From NCBI GenBank assembly GCA_028279045.1, contig JANQSZ010000009.1:1-43858 (forward strand): 43,858 nt of DNA, read 5' to 3'. Position 1 is the stretch's first letter, and each line of letters starts with the position of its first letter. The notes under the pieces were generated by a model. The model worked only from the letters and a program-made list of their open reading frames with translations, ran no database searches and was not told the origin of the DNA. The DNA comes from Candidatus Nanoarchaeia archaeon. GTDB taxonomy: Archaea > Nanobdellota > Nanobdellia > Woesearchaeales > UBA10216. Made by a program: the position numbers and the translations under genes. Positions 1 through 9,171 of this stretch are shown here, piece by piece.

Positions 1-109
1 AGCCAAGTTGACTTCCTGTATTATACAAAGATCGCATGAACACCCCTACTATGCCGCCTAGTGCAAGCGTAGATACAACAACGATGCCCCCTAACTTTCT
101 GTTCTCCAT
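1..109 (-). CDS. partial CDS running off the left edge; N-terminal membrane-anchor segment (MENRKLGGIVVVSTLALGGIVGVFMRSLYNTGSQLG...)
   Basis: Open frame from ATG at 109 to the window edge with no stop; hydrophobic segment; TATA-like TTTTATAAAA at 131-140 upstream on the minus strand. Confidence 0.5.
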   Translation of the reverse strand, partial: MENRKLGGIVVVSTLALGGIVGVFMRSLYNTGSQLG

Positions 110-245
110 ACATCCAGCGTATTGGTTCCTTTTTATAAAAATTGTGTATCATAAGTGCATTTTTACACGCCGACAGTTTAAATATGAAAATCACGGTAAT
201 CTTTATATACGATAAACGCATCGGAAACAACAGTGAATATAACGC

Positions 246-1487
246 ATGGCTATCACTGATCAAATTTTCATTTTAGCGATTCTCCTTGGCCTATCTGCAT
301 TCTTTTCAGGCTCCGAAGTTGCGCTCGTTTCTCTAGATAGAATTAAAGTGCGCCATCTTGTTGACAAGAAACGCCCTGGCTCTGATTCTCTCAAAAAACT
401 AAAAGATAATCCGCAGCGTATGCTCATCACAATTTTGATTGGTAACAATCTTGTTAATATTGCTGCTGCTGCAATGGCAACATCTCTAGCCCTTGAACTC
501 TTTGACAATTTCGCAGTTGGTATTGCAACGGGTGTCATGACGCTTCTCATTTTATTCTTTGGAGAGATCATTCCGAAATCGATCGCAACAACTCACAATG
601 TTTCCTACGCACTACTCATTGCAAAACCGATCTGGTGGCTGAGCGTTATCCTGAAACCAATCATATTCATGTTCGAACTGTTCTTCGACCAATTCGCTTC
701 TATTTTCGGTGCAAAGAAACGCAAAGGCATTATTACCGAGGACGAAATCAAGAGTATGTTGCGTTTTAGCAGCGAGCAAGGGGTAATCAAAGAAGTCGAG
801 CGAAAAATGATTCATCGTATTTTCGAATTCGACGATACTGATGTGACGCACGTCATGACGCCAAAGAACGATATGGTAACCTTAAGCGTTAAAAGCACGG
901 TCGCCGACGCAATCGCTGTCATGCATCGCAAAAAATATTCTCGTCTTCCTATTTACGAAAAACGACATGACAACATTATTGGAATTGTTTACTTCAAAGA
1001 TCTCTTGCACTATGTTACCAATAAAAAACTCAAAACGCCAATTTCAAAAGTGATGAACAAGCCGTATGTTGTTCCAAGCACAAAGAAAATTGGAATCACA
1101 CTCCGACAATTGCAAAACCGTAGAGAAAATATGGCGATGGTTGTTGATGAGCACGGCACAATGCTCGGCCTCATCACCATCGAAGATATTGTTGAAGAAC
1201 TTGTTGGCGAAATCGTCGATGAAACTGAAAGTGTTGATCCTGATATCATTAAACTCAACAAAAATACGTGGATGGCAAAAGGCCGTCTTGATATGGATGA
1301 ATGCAAAGACAAACTTCCTATGAAAGTTCCTAAGAACAGAGAATATGATACATTAAGCGGTTTCCTTCTCCATAAACTTGGCCATATTCCAAAGAAAGGA
1401 GACGAGATTACTCACGGCAAGTTAAATTTCATCATTGAAGAGATGCGTGGCAACAGAATTGAACGCGTCAAAATTATCAAGAAGTAA
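246..1487 (+). CDS. CNNM/CorC-HlyC family protein (DUF21 TM domain + CBS pair + CorC_HlyC C-terminal domain)
   Basis: 413 aa; SGSEVALVSLDRIKVRHLV, IGNNLVNIAAAAMATSLA, FGEIIPKS and MTPKNDMV / VVDEHGTMLGLITIEDIVEELVGEI motifs. Confidence 0.93.
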   Translation: MAITDQIFILAILLGLSAFFSGSEVALVSLDRIKVRHLVDKKRPGSDSLKKLKDNPQRMLITILIGNNLVNIAAAAMATSLALELFDNFAVGIATGVMTLLILFFGEIIPKSIATTHNVSYALLIAKPIWWLSVILKPIIFMFELFFDQFASIFGAKKRKGIITEDEIKSMLRFSSEQGVIKEVERKMIHRIFEFDDTDVTHVMTPKNDMVTLSVKSTVADAIAVMHRKKYSRLPIYEKRHDNIIGIVYFKDLLHYVTNKKLKTPISKVMNKPYVVPSTKKIGITLRQLQNRRENMAMVVDEHGTMLGLITIEDIVEELVGEIVDETESVDPDIIKLNKNTWMAKGRLDMDECKDKLPMKVPKNREYDTLSGFLLHKLGHIPKKGDEITHGKLNFIIEEMRGNRIERVKIIKK

Positions 1488-1757
1488 TTATATTTTCTTT
1501 GCAGCAGAAATAACTTCGTCAGCTTGTTTCGACAATGCATTAACTGCAATCTTTACTGCGTCTCGCGGACTTTCCCCAGAAGTTTCGATAACCATGCGAG
1601 GAATTCCAACAAGCGGATGCGCAATATTGTAACTAGCAACCTTCACATTCTTGTCTTCCCAGAGCTCACTCTTCAGCGTATTGCACAAAGTATGCCCTCT
1701 ACCAGGGAGATCAATAACCATGCGAGATTTCGTGTCCTCTACTAATTCGACATCCAT
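1488..1757 (-). CDS. rpoL: DNA-directed RNA polymerase subunit L (Rpo11)
   Basis: From internal Met (MDVELVEDTKS...GRGHTLCNTLKSEL...VASYNIAHPLVGIPRMVIETSGESPRDAVKIAVNAL), matching the Rpo11/RpoL pattern; stop abuts the upstream convergent gene. Confidence 0.9.
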   Translation of the reverse strand: MDVELVEDTKSRMVIDLPGRGHTLCNTLKSELWEDKNVKVASYNIAHPLVGIPRMVIETSGESPRDAVKIAVNALSKQADEVISAAKKI

Positions 1758-1789
1758 ACACAGGCAGAACGCCAACCCCTTTATAAAGG

Positions 1790-2158
1790 TTATGCTGGGA
1801 GATCGTACAAATACCGAGTAGCCGTAGTATAGCTATCACTCTTGGCTCTGCTTGTGCCCAGTGATTTCCAAGTTCCATCAGGTAGAACAGCAAATTTTTC
1901 GACCTCATCAGTTACGCTGATGTGGGCGTTCCCTTGTGAAGTAGTAGATATTTCTCGGGCGTCTCGAAGTACGAAAAGACTTGCACCAACAGAAGGGTAC
2001 TTCTCCCGAAGACGATCTTCCCACACAAAAACAACAGGTCTACCCAACTGTACTTTTCTGCCTCTTTCTGTAAGAGGTCGGTATCCACTATCCTCCAGAT
2101 AGTTCCGAGTAGCTTGTTCCCCTAAGCTATGTTCCACAATGAGTCGTTCTACGGTCAT
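1790..2158 (-). CDS. hypothetical protein (122 aa)
   Basis: Open frame with a TATA-like CTTTATATAC about 25-30 nt upstream on the minus strand; no family recognised. Confidence 0.6.
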   Translation of the reverse strand: MTVERLIVEHSLGEQATRNYLEDSGYRPLTERGRKVQLGRPVVFVWEDRLREKYPSVGASLFVLRDAREISTTSQGNAHISVTDEVEKFAVLPDGTWKSLGTSRAKSDSYTTATRYLYDLPA

Positions 2159-2224
2159 AGGGGGATTTCTGAATAGGTAGTATATAAAGGTATCGATTAT
2201 TCATCACTTAAAGGTAGTAACAAA

Positions 2225-3016
2225 CTATGCAACTAGCCCTCTCAGCAAGTAGCCAATGAAGAACGCGATTCCAGCAGCGATTCCCCCTACCAGCACTGTC
2301 TCCAGCCCACTCACGATGAAGTTCTCAGAAGTCACTTTGCTCTTGTACGCACCAACCACAAAGAACGCAACCCCAGTAAGGACAGCGGTTATAAAGAATG
2401 CATTCCCCAGCAATCCAGAAAAGAAGTAGGCAGCAATGTATGTAACCAGTGGAATAAACCCAATCACCAAGAAAGCAATAAACGTTGCAATCGCTGTTTT
2501 GACCGGAGATTTCTTACTCTCAATCAATCCCAACTCTTCTTTCATCATCATGTTGACCCAATGAGTCTTGTTAGAAGTAATAACCGCAACAGCCCGTTCC
2601 AAGTCTTTCCCTTTGAATCCCTTGTCCCGAAATATTTCTCGTATTTCTTCGCGTTCTCCTTCGGGATAGTTTTCAACTTCCCACTCTTCCCGTGCTCGTT
2701 CTTTCGCAATGTAATCTTTTTCTGCTTTCGTGCTCAAGTAATTACTCACAGCCATAGAAAATCCATCGCCAACCAAATTAGCAAGTCCGAGAATCAGAAT
2801 AATAATCGTATCCAGTCCAGCTCCAACAACACCACTAACTACAGCAAACGTCGTCACAGCGCCGTCAATACCGCCGTACACAAACTCAGGTAGATACCCA
2901 GAACCTTCTTGCGCATGCAACTCTTTTTGCACTTCTTCTTTGCTGTGCGCTTCTTTCATCGCACCAACATCTTTCTTCTCAAATGCTTCCCGTGCACGCG
3001 TAATGCGATCTTTCAT
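2225..3016 (-). CDS. VIT1/CCC1-family (iron/manganese) transporter-like protein
   Basis: 263 aa; FVYGGIDGAVTTFAVVSGVVGAGL, ANLVGDGFSMAVSNYLSTKAEKD, ferritin-like E-rich linker and C-terminal TM helices. Confidence 0.9.
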   Translation of the reverse strand: MKDRITRAREAFEKKDVGAMKEAHSKEEVQKELHAQEGSGYLPEFVYGGIDGAVTTFAVVSGVVGAGLDTIIILILGLANLVGDGFSMAVSNYLSTKAEKDYIAKERAREEWEVENYPEGEREEIREIFRDKGFKGKDLERAVAVITSNKTHWVNMMMKEELGLIESKKSPVKTAIATFIAFLVIGFIPLVTYIAAYFFSGLLGNAFFITAVLTGVAFFVVGAYKSKVTSENFIVSGLETVLVGGIAAGIAFFIGYLLRGLVA

Positions 3017-3068
3017 GTTGCTACTTCAGCACTGCTGCTATTTATAGATATAGAAAAAAAATCAGCGC

Positions 3069-3290
3069 TTATTCAGCGCTGCCTAAAAATTTCGTTAATC
3101 CAATTGTGATAAGTACAACAACAACCGTTACCACAACTGCGCTAATTGTCAAAGCGACTTCGCCACCGCCATCTCCAACGAGTGGAGCTAGCCATGCAGA
3201 AATTGCATCTTTCCATGCCAGACCAGCGACAAATGCTAGTGCAGCAGTCATTAATGCTAATGTTTGTTTCTTTACATCACTTACTACCAA
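3069..3290 (-). CDS. small membrane protein, DUF5654-like (73 aa)
   Basis: TTG start at 3290 preceded by SD-like GGGGGTGATCAC; protein LVVSDVKKQTLALMTAALAFVAGLAWKDAISAWLAPLVG...ALTISAVVVTVVVVLITIGLTKFLG with two TM segments. The longer tracked ORF (to 3449) would overlap the divergent gene. Confidence 0.7.
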   Translation of the reverse strand: MVVSDVKKQTLALMTAALAFVAGLAWKDAISAWLAPLVGDGGGEVALTISAVVVTVVVVLITIGLTKFLGSAE

Positions 3291-3357
3291 GTGATCACCC
3301 CCAATACAAAATCCAAGAGTTTTTCCCTTTATAAAGCTACCGTCCCATATAAAAAGA

Positions 3358-3366
3358 CTTATAAGC
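3358..3366 (+). promoter_or_regulatory. TATA box for the PhoU-like gene (near-leaderless start)
   Basis: CTTATAAGC about 25 nt upstream of ATG at 3389. Confidence 0.55.
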
Positions 3367-3388
3367 AGTACCAAGTACACCTGCTTAC

Positions 3389-4258
3389 ATGAACACAAGA
3401 AACATACAACGCTCAGGAAATACATACTACGTATATTTGCCGAGCGCATGGTGCAAAGCCAACAAGATTACGCCAAAGTCCAAAGTAAATCTTGAAACCA
3501 CAAGCGAAGGATCTCTGCTTGTCGCGACAGAAACCCCTGATGCCAAACAGCAATCACTAACATTAAAGCTTGGCAAGTACAATCATAACATCGCAAACAA
3601 ATTCCTTGCTGCTTCCTATCTCAATCCAGTAAAATCATTTAAAATTAAAGTTGAAGACAACATTTCTCCAAAAGATGTACTCGATCACAAAAAGCAACTT
3701 GGCGGTATTGAAATTGTCGGCTTTCAAGATAATGAAATCTCCTGCGAATCTCTCGTTTCAATTGACGAACCAGATATTTTGCTCAAAACAATGCTCAGCA
3801 AAATGATCAACATGATTGAATTGCTCAAGAGCAAAGAAAATCAGGAGCTCGTCGAGCTTTACGAAAGTGAAATGGATAAAAGTAATTTGCTGATCACAAA
3901 AGCAGCTGTTGCTTCCTTAATGTTCAAACGTCAATCTTCCCTACGCCACATTGATTTATTCTACATTGCATCCTTATCAAAAAACTTAGAAGCAATCGCA
4001 GATCAACTTGTCTTACTTGCAAAACACAATCCAAAACTACTCGAAGAAATGCATGACGTCATGCGTTTGATGCACAAGACAATCGGCAACCTAACTATCG
4101 ACTCGACATCGCATTTCGTGGACGAATCTGCACAACTTGCAGAACAGTTAAAGTCAGCAAAGCCAGAGAACTTGTTCACTCCGCTCCGCGCTCAATTAAT
4201 CAATATTTCTGAAGTGCTCGTCGACTGGGCTGTGACAAATCAAATCGACGCTGCGTAA
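3389..4258 (+). CDS. phosphate-uptake-regulator-like protein: SpoVT/AbrB-like N-terminal domain + PhoU-like helical domain
   Basis: NTRNIQRSGNTYYVYLPSAWCKANKITPKSKVNLETTSEGSLLV (AbrB-like) followed by a helical PhoU-type region. Confidence 0.85.
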   Translation: MNTRNIQRSGNTYYVYLPSAWCKANKITPKSKVNLETTSEGSLLVATETPDAKQQSLTLKLGKYNHNIANKFLAASYLNPVKSFKIKVEDNISPKDVLDHKKQLGGIEIVGFQDNEISCESLVSIDEPDILLKTMLSKMINMIELLKSKENQELVELYESEMDKSNLLITKAAVASLMFKRQSSLRHIDLFYIASLSKNLEAIADQLVLLAKHNPKLLEEMHDVMRLMHKTIGNLTIDSTSHFVDESAQLAEQLKSAKPENLFTPLRAQLINISEVLVDWAVTNQIDAA

Positions 4259-4290
4259 CCATTATAAGGATACAAGAGTTCGCGCAATTC

Positions 4291-5181
4291 ATGTCGCGAG
4301 AAGGATATCTTATTGTTGGAGATTCAGCAGACCTTTCTGACGTTGTAGCTCTCGCTGAAAGCAACGGTTTGTCAGTAACTAAACTCGACAATGGTTTTGA
4401 TGAACTGACTCCAATAGATTCCGATGAATTCAGTTCTCCTAATTATTATTTGGATGAAGTTCTGCGAGCAGACTTTCATGGAAAGAGGTTTGAAATATTA
4501 GGCAAGCCTGTACATTTATCTAATCGCGAAGCCCAATTATTAGAGTTTATTGTATCTCCGCCTGATTTCATCCACCCTCACAAGGTAATAGAGGAAAATG
4601 TGTGGGGGAGCAAAATGATACATCCAAGACAAAGCACCAGGGTATATGCAGGGTACTTAAGAAAAAAATTGAAGACCAATGAAGGCGGCGCTCAAATAGA
4701 ATCTGCTTGGGGCCAAGGACTAAAATTTGTTCCAACAGGTGAGCATGTACGCTATAATGAATCAATGCGATATTTTGAGGGCGTCAACAAGTACACTGAT
4801 GAAAGACTAGATTTCGATTTTTTACAACAAACGTTCTTGGTTGATGGAGAACCTGTGTACCCATCAAGACCAGAGGCTGCAGTTCTTGAAGCCCTCGCAG
4901 ATCGCAGAGGACATACAGTAAGCCACAGCGTACTGCGATCAGTTCAGTACGGCAACGAAACTGAGCCAATAACACCAATCCAGCTTAAAGTTACAATTGC
5001 ACATCTACGAACAACGCTAGGCGACAACGCCGAAAACCCTACAATGATCGGCACCGACCACGGGCTCGGATATTGTTTAATTCCTACAGGCGATGCTGTA
5101 CGCTTGAAGAAAACAAAATTGCGCGAACCAGTCGCTTTGCCAGTACCTCTAACGCGTAACCCAAGATATAATTCTGCGTAA
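4291..5181 (+). CDS. DNA-binding protein with two OmpR/PhoB-type winged-helix (Trans_reg_C-like) domains
   Basis: Copy 1: VHLSNREAQLLEFI..HPHKVIEENVWG..VYAGYLRKKLKT..IESAWGQGLKFVPTG. Copy 2: VYPSRPEAAVLEALADRRGHTVSHSVLRSV..VTIAHLRTTLG..MIGTDHGLGYCLIPTG. Confidence 0.8.
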   Translation: MSREGYLIVGDSADLSDVVALAESNGLSVTKLDNGFDELTPIDSDEFSSPNYYLDEVLRADFHGKRFEILGKPVHLSNREAQLLEFIVSPPDFIHPHKVIEENVWGSKMIHPRQSTRVYAGYLRKKLKTNEGGAQIESAWGQGLKFVPTGEHVRYNESMRYFEGVNKYTDERLDFDFLQQTFLVDGEPVYPSRPEAAVLEALADRRGHTVSHSVLRSVQYGNETEPITPIQLKVTIAHLRTTLGDNAENPTMIGTDHGLGYCLIPTGDAVRLKKTKLREPVALPVPLTRNPRYNSA

Positions 5182-5213
5182 CCCTTAAAACCAAATCTGA
5201 ATTACCGCAAGAT

Positions 5214-5804
5214 ATGCCAAGAGAATACGATCCAGGCTTCCTCGCAAATGCAGAAAGGGCAAGCAAAGCCAACGAGAGAAAAGGTATGCACCAGCGAGCC
5301 TGGGATTCTGAAGTCAAAAGAAGATTGAACGCTCGCGAGAACAGAGGGCCGCAAAAGACAATGTCAGTTGATGAGCTTCTCGGTAAATCATTTCGCGGAG
5401 ATACTATTCACGCTGAGCTCGAAGACGTTGTCGAGCCGGAACTGCCACCTCCAGAAGCCGAGCCTCAACAAAGAGTGAATCCTCCAGTACCAGGAGATGT
5501 TGGCCCAGATGTTCCTGCATCCTATAATTTCATTACACACACAGCGGTTATTGGCGAGACAAGATTGCATCTTCCAGGGCAAATGGGGACATTATTTGGA
5601 GCGCTATATCGCGCTGGTACAGAGGTAGTTACCAGGCAAGAGTTAGCAAAAGAACTCTGGGGTGAGTACCAAACGTCAATGGATGACACACTACGCTTGC
5701 GAGTGCATAGTCTCCGTCAAATTATCGAACCAGATCCTAGAAATCCTGTTTTGCTTCTAACAGAACGTGGTATCGGCTACACACTAAATGTAAGGATGAA
5801 ATAA
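5214..5804 (+). CDS. protein with C-terminal OmpR/PhoB-type winged-helix domain
   Basis: LHLPGQMGTLFGALYRAGTEVVTRQELAKELWGEYQTSMDDTLRLRVHSLRQIIEPDPRNPVLLLTERGIGYTLNV; Pro-rich linker upstream. Confidence 0.78.
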   Translation: MPREYDPGFLANAERASKANERKGMHQRAWDSEVKRRLNARENRGPQKTMSVDELLGKSFRGDTIHAELEDVVEPELPPPEAEPQQRVNPPVPGDVGPDVPASYNFITHTAVIGETRLHLPGQMGTLFGALYRAGTEVVTRQELAKELWGEYQTSMDDTLRLRVHSLRQIIEPDPRNPVLLLTERGIGYTLNVRMK

Positions 5805-5822
5805 GTAGTCTACCTACATCAC

Positions 5823-5830
5823 CTTTATAA
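5823..5830 (+). promoter_or_regulatory. TATA box upstream of the small membrane protein gene
   Basis: CTTTATAA with ATGs 12-25 nt downstream. Confidence 0.5.
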
Positions 5831-5847
5831 ACGTAACCTCATGAAAC

Positions 5848-6084
5848 ATGCTTGTTGCGATGAACTACTATCTACTCGGTGCAATATTTTTGTTAGGCAT
5901 AGTGCTGGGCCGTCTTTCGATGGCAATAGAGTATGCTCTCTTCAAAGGCGCTGCATCCGAAATAAAGAAACCTCAATCTCAACACGATTTCTTGAATGCT
6001 GCTTCATCGTCTTCCTCAACCGGAAAGAAAAAGGAATTTCGTGCGTTACAGCGTAGCCATGATCTTCGCAAAAAGCGAATATAA
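5848..6084 (+). CDS. small membrane-anchored protein (78 aa), overlapping the convergent methylase gene
   Basis: MNYYLLGAIFLLGIVLGRLSMAIEYALF TM segment then Ser-rich/basic tail; TATA box at 5823-5830. The 3' 143 nt are antisense to the methylase 3' end. Confidence 0.5.
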   Translation: MLVAMNYYLLGAIFLLGIVLGRLSMAIEYALFKGAASEIKKPQSQHDFLNAASSSSSTGKKKEFRALQRSHDLRKKRI

Positions 6085-6565
6085 AATCGCGTGTATTTGA
6101 TTTGTGAAAAGAATAAATCACTGGTGCCAATTTCACTGCATGTTCCAGAAACGCTTTATCGGCATGCTTTTGTTTTGTTCCAAACGGCGGATTCATAATG
6201 ATCGTATCAACTTTCTTCGTAAACACGCTTAAGTCATCAAACACAATTTTCGTTTCATCCTCAACATGGGCTTTCGCGCGATTTTCATTCAACGCTTCGA
6301 GACAATTATCTTCTCTTTCAACAAGGTACACAAACTTCGCACCCAACAACGCAGCACCAAATCCAAGAATTCCTGTACCTGCTCCCAAGTCCGCAACAGT
6401 CTTCCCTTCAATATCATCATTCAACAACCCAAACCATAACGCTTTCGCTGCGTCTTCTGATTCAGTCATGTATTGTTCCTGCCAAAACTTCGGATCATCA
6501 AACCCTTTCAACTTGGACAAGTTTACTGCAAGTTGTTTCTGCGACTTCATGCACTGTAGTAGCAC
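5942..6565 (-). CDS. METTL5-like / N6-adenine-specific class I SAM-dependent methylase
   Basis: VADLGAGTGILGFGAALLGAKFVYLVERE (motif I), MNPPFGTKQKHADKAFL (NPPF catalytic motif), FSFRLRKTMKQHSRNRVEIEVSLFRM C-terminus. Confidence 0.88.
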   Translation of the reverse strand: MLLQCMKSQKQLAVNLSKLKGFDDPKFWQEQYMTESEDAAKALWFGLLNDDIEGKTVADLGAGTGILGFGAALLGAKFVYLVEREDNCLEALNENRAKAHVEDETKIVFDDLSVFTKKVDTIIMNPPFGTKQKHADKAFLEHAVKLAPVIYSFHKSNTRDFIFAFCEDHGYAVTHEIPFSFRLRKTMKQHSRNRVEIEVSLFRMQRL

Positions 6566-6660
6566 TCTCCCCTATATAATCCTTGAGAATATGACATCTT
6601 CATATACCAAAACAGAACCACAAAGTATATAAGGGGTTAATTCCATAAGAATAAGTTGGG

Positions 6661-7203
6661 GTGGAAGTTAATTTGGAAAAAACACTAATAGATAAAACTC
6701 AGCTACACAACATTCGCCAAGAATTCCAGCTAGCACTTAGCGGGATCCGCGAAGAGTTTGACGACCATCTTGATTCTATTAACGAAAATACAAATGAAAT
6801 CCAAGCTAATTTTGAATATCTTACTCGCTTAGAGATGAAGATGGACAAGCTTACTGAAAAGCTTGACAACCTACAAATGTTCCTTTCTCGGCAAGGGATG
6901 CCAATCGATGAAGATCCTGAACCAACCAGCATTGAACTTTCTGATAAAGAGAAAGAAGTCTTCTTGGCAATTTACACGTCTTCAGAAGACAAACCAGTTA
7001 CCTATCAACAGCTCGCTCAAAGTTTGAACGATTCAGAGTTTCTGGTCCGTGGCTTCATAACAAACATGATCGAGAAAGGCGTGCCAATCCTGAAGCGGTA
7101 CATTCACAACACTGCATATTTGTTTCTCGACCGCAGATTCAAAGAATTACAAACACGAGAGAACGTTCTCAACTTGAAACAATCAACAATTACTTCTTTT
7201 TAA
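6661..7203 (+). CDS. coiled-coil + winged-helix DNA-binding-like protein
   Basis: Coiled coil (residues about 15-85) then DKEKEVFLAIYTSSEDKPVTYQQLAQSLNDSEFLVRGFITNMIEKGVPILKRY. Start is GTG 6661 or possibly TTG 6673. Confidence 0.75.
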   Translation: MEVNLEKTLIDKTQLHNIRQEFQLALSGIREEFDDHLDSINENTNEIQANFEYLTRLEMKMDKLTEKLDNLQMFLSRQGMPIDEDPEPTSIELSDKEKEVFLAIYTSSEDKPVTYQQLAQSLNDSEFLVRGFITNMIEKGVPILKRYIHNTAYLFLDRRFKELQTRENVLNLKQSTITSF

Positions 7204-7748
7204 TTTAGAATTCCTTGCAACACTTCTATGTTGTTAGTTGCATGTGCATAACCAGGATCTAGTTCCTCAGCGCGTGCAAAGTGCACAATCGCTTCTTCTA
7301 ATTCAGCAACCTCACCATTACCATCGCGTACATTATTCGCAATACTAATCGCCAAATCGTAGTGGATCTGTGGATTGTTAGATTCATACTGCAACGCCAT
7401 CCTAAATGCATCCCCAGCTTCTTCTAGCCGTCCAAGTTCAAACAATAAAATACCCAAAGAGTCCCACGCATGCGCATAGTCTGGCTTGGTCTCTAAAGCT
7501 TCCCGAAAGTGTCGTTCTGCCGTCTCTCCGTCGCCTGCTTCGTACGCAATCAACCCAAGATTGTGCTCTGCTCGATGATCATCTGAATGTTCATACAATG
7601 CAACTGCTCTATCAAGATCGCCTTGCTTGTAAAAATGATTACCAAGCGCAGTATACACGTGATCAGGCACTTCATCTGCTTGCGTTGCAACTGCAATTGC
7701 TAATACCAACACAAGTGCAGTTCCAAGAACAATATGTAATTTCCCCAT
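7200..7748 (-). CDS. secreted or membrane-anchored TPR-repeat protein
   Basis: N-terminal signal/TM (MGKLHIVLGTALVLVLAIAVATQA) then TPR motifs (NHFYKQGDLDRAVALYEHSDD; GETAERHFREALETKPDYAHAWDSLGILLFELGRLEEAGDAFRMAL). Confidence 0.88.
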   Translation of the reverse strand: MGKLHIVLGTALVLVLAIAVATQADEVPDHVYTALGNHFYKQGDLDRAVALYEHSDDHRAEHNLGLIAYEAGDGETAERHFREALETKPDYAHAWDSLGILLFELGRLEEAGDAFRMALQYESNNPQIHYDLAISIANNVRDGNGEVAELEEAIVHFARAEELDPGYAHATNNIEVLQGILN

Positions 7749-7813
7749 ACCCAGTATTTGCACAAAGTGTCATCACTTATAAACATTTATGTTGCGCAGT
7801 TACGGCAATCATG

Positions 7814-8932
7814 CTACTCTAATGCAGCCAGCCGTTGGTTGGGCGCCGGCAATCCATATCCTTCTTTGATGTCTATTGCTCTCGAATCAAAATGTTCTCT
7901 GCTTCTGGCGTCCATGTCCAACATTTTTTGCTTGTACCCAACTATCTGCGCACCGAGTTGAGATGGCAAAAAGTTATCATAGCTGGTCTCTCGACTCATT
8001 TCAGCCATGTGCCCGATAGCGCGTCCCATTTCGTCAGCTCCAGTTAGCACGACTCTGCTTAGCTCTTCAAAGCTGGTAAACACTGCACTCATGTCTGCAT
8101 AGCTCTCTCTAAAGAACTTGTACATCGGCTGTGTTTTCTTCAAGTGCGTAACAACATTGCCTACATAATTATTCAACCGGCTGATCACAAGTGTTCCAAA
8201 CGTAACCAAGTCTTCGTATTGCGTTAAGAGGTCCTTTTCAGTTTGCTTAAACACAATCGTTTGATTCTGCTGCGACAATTCATTATCCAGATATTTCATT
8301 TCTCGTCGCAAATTAGAGTGTGCAATTTCAAGTTGCATGTAGCTGGAATCCGTCACCTTAGTCTCTTGCAACTCTTCTGTTGTCTCCTCAAACAGCGACA
8401 TAGCTGCTTTCAATCTGTTCTCTGTTGTCATATGTTTCCGAAGCGCTCCGGTAAACGTTGGAAGCACATCGTTATCTCGGTAGTCGATAATTTCATTCAA
8501 TACTTGAGATGAATACGACAAGGAATCGTCAAGCGCGCCTTTCATGTGCGCTATTGTCCGTAGTTGATCCTCAAATAAATCATCAATGCTGCGCATCTGG
8601 GACTGCAACGCAAAAACAGAAAGCGCTCTCTCAGTAAATCGTCGTGATCGTGATTGTTCAGCACTAATTTTTCTGTCGATTTGTCGCTGTACATCAACAA
8701 GCTCTCCTAAATAGTACTGAATGCTTTCAGAATTTGTTTGAAAACCATTATCAGGTCGGTGATCGATGTCGTATCCTTGCAGTTTTTCTCGAACTTCTTC
8801 TGATGTTGTCTGCATCCGTTCTTGTTGCGACGCAAATCTATTGCTGTACGCCCCAAACGCTTTCAACCTCTTGTCAAGTGTTTCATCGATTGGTTTTTCG
8901 TCGAGAGTTTCCACTAGCTCTAGTTCTTCCAT
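7814..8932 (-). CDS. helical/coiled-coil protein of unknown function
   Basis: Continuous frame, extended heptad-like helical composition; Met start MEELELVETL with SD-like GGTGGG upstream. Confidence 0.7.
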   Translation of the reverse strand: MEELELVETLDEKPIDETLDKRLKAFGAYSNRFASQQERMQTTSEEVREKLQGYDIDHRPDNGFQTNSESIQYYLGELVDVQRQIDRKISAEQSRSRRFTERALSVFALQSQMRSIDDLFEDQLRTIAHMKGALDDSLSYSSQVLNEIIDYRDNDVLPTFTGALRKHMTTENRLKAAMSLFEETTEELQETKVTDSSYMQLEIAHSNLRREMKYLDNELSQQNQTIVFKQTEKDLLTQYEDLVTFGTLVISRLNNYVGNVVTHLKKTQPMYKFFRESYADMSAVFTSFEELSRVVLTGADEMGRAIGHMAEMSRETSYDNFLPSQLGAQIVGYKQKMLDMDARSREHFDSRAIDIKEGYGLPAPNQRLAALE

Positions 8933-8941
8933 AGTACCCAC

Positions 8942-9154
8942 CTACTGTTCGTATAAACGGTCTATAACACGGTCAACAAGATAGTCAATCGTTGCTTCTG
9001 GTCGCTCCTCAAAATCAGCAGCTACATCACCAGATCTGTCGTACGCATGAATGACAGCGTCAATCGGCGCAGAAACGTTGTACTTATCTCCTCCGTACAT
9101 TAGCCCAAGGACCAACATACTTGTTAAACCCGTTTTTTTGATTGCTCGAAACAT
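8942..9154 (-). CDS. small hypothetical protein with N-terminal hydrophobic segment (70 aa)
   Basis: Immediately upstream of and probably co-transcribed with 7814-8932; MFRAIKKTGLTSMLVLGLMYGG. Confidence 0.55.
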   Translation of the reverse strand: MFRAIKKTGLTSMLVLGLMYGGDKYNVSAPIDAVIHAYDRSGDVAADFEERPEATIDYLVDRVIDRLYEQ

Positions 9155-9171
9155 AGCAATTCAATAGATTT

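Noticed and set aside
5841-6056. Alternative ORF starting at ATG 5841
   Set aside because: Translation (MKHACCDELLSTRCNIFV...) lacks protein-like features; the 5848 frame gives a coherent TM protein.
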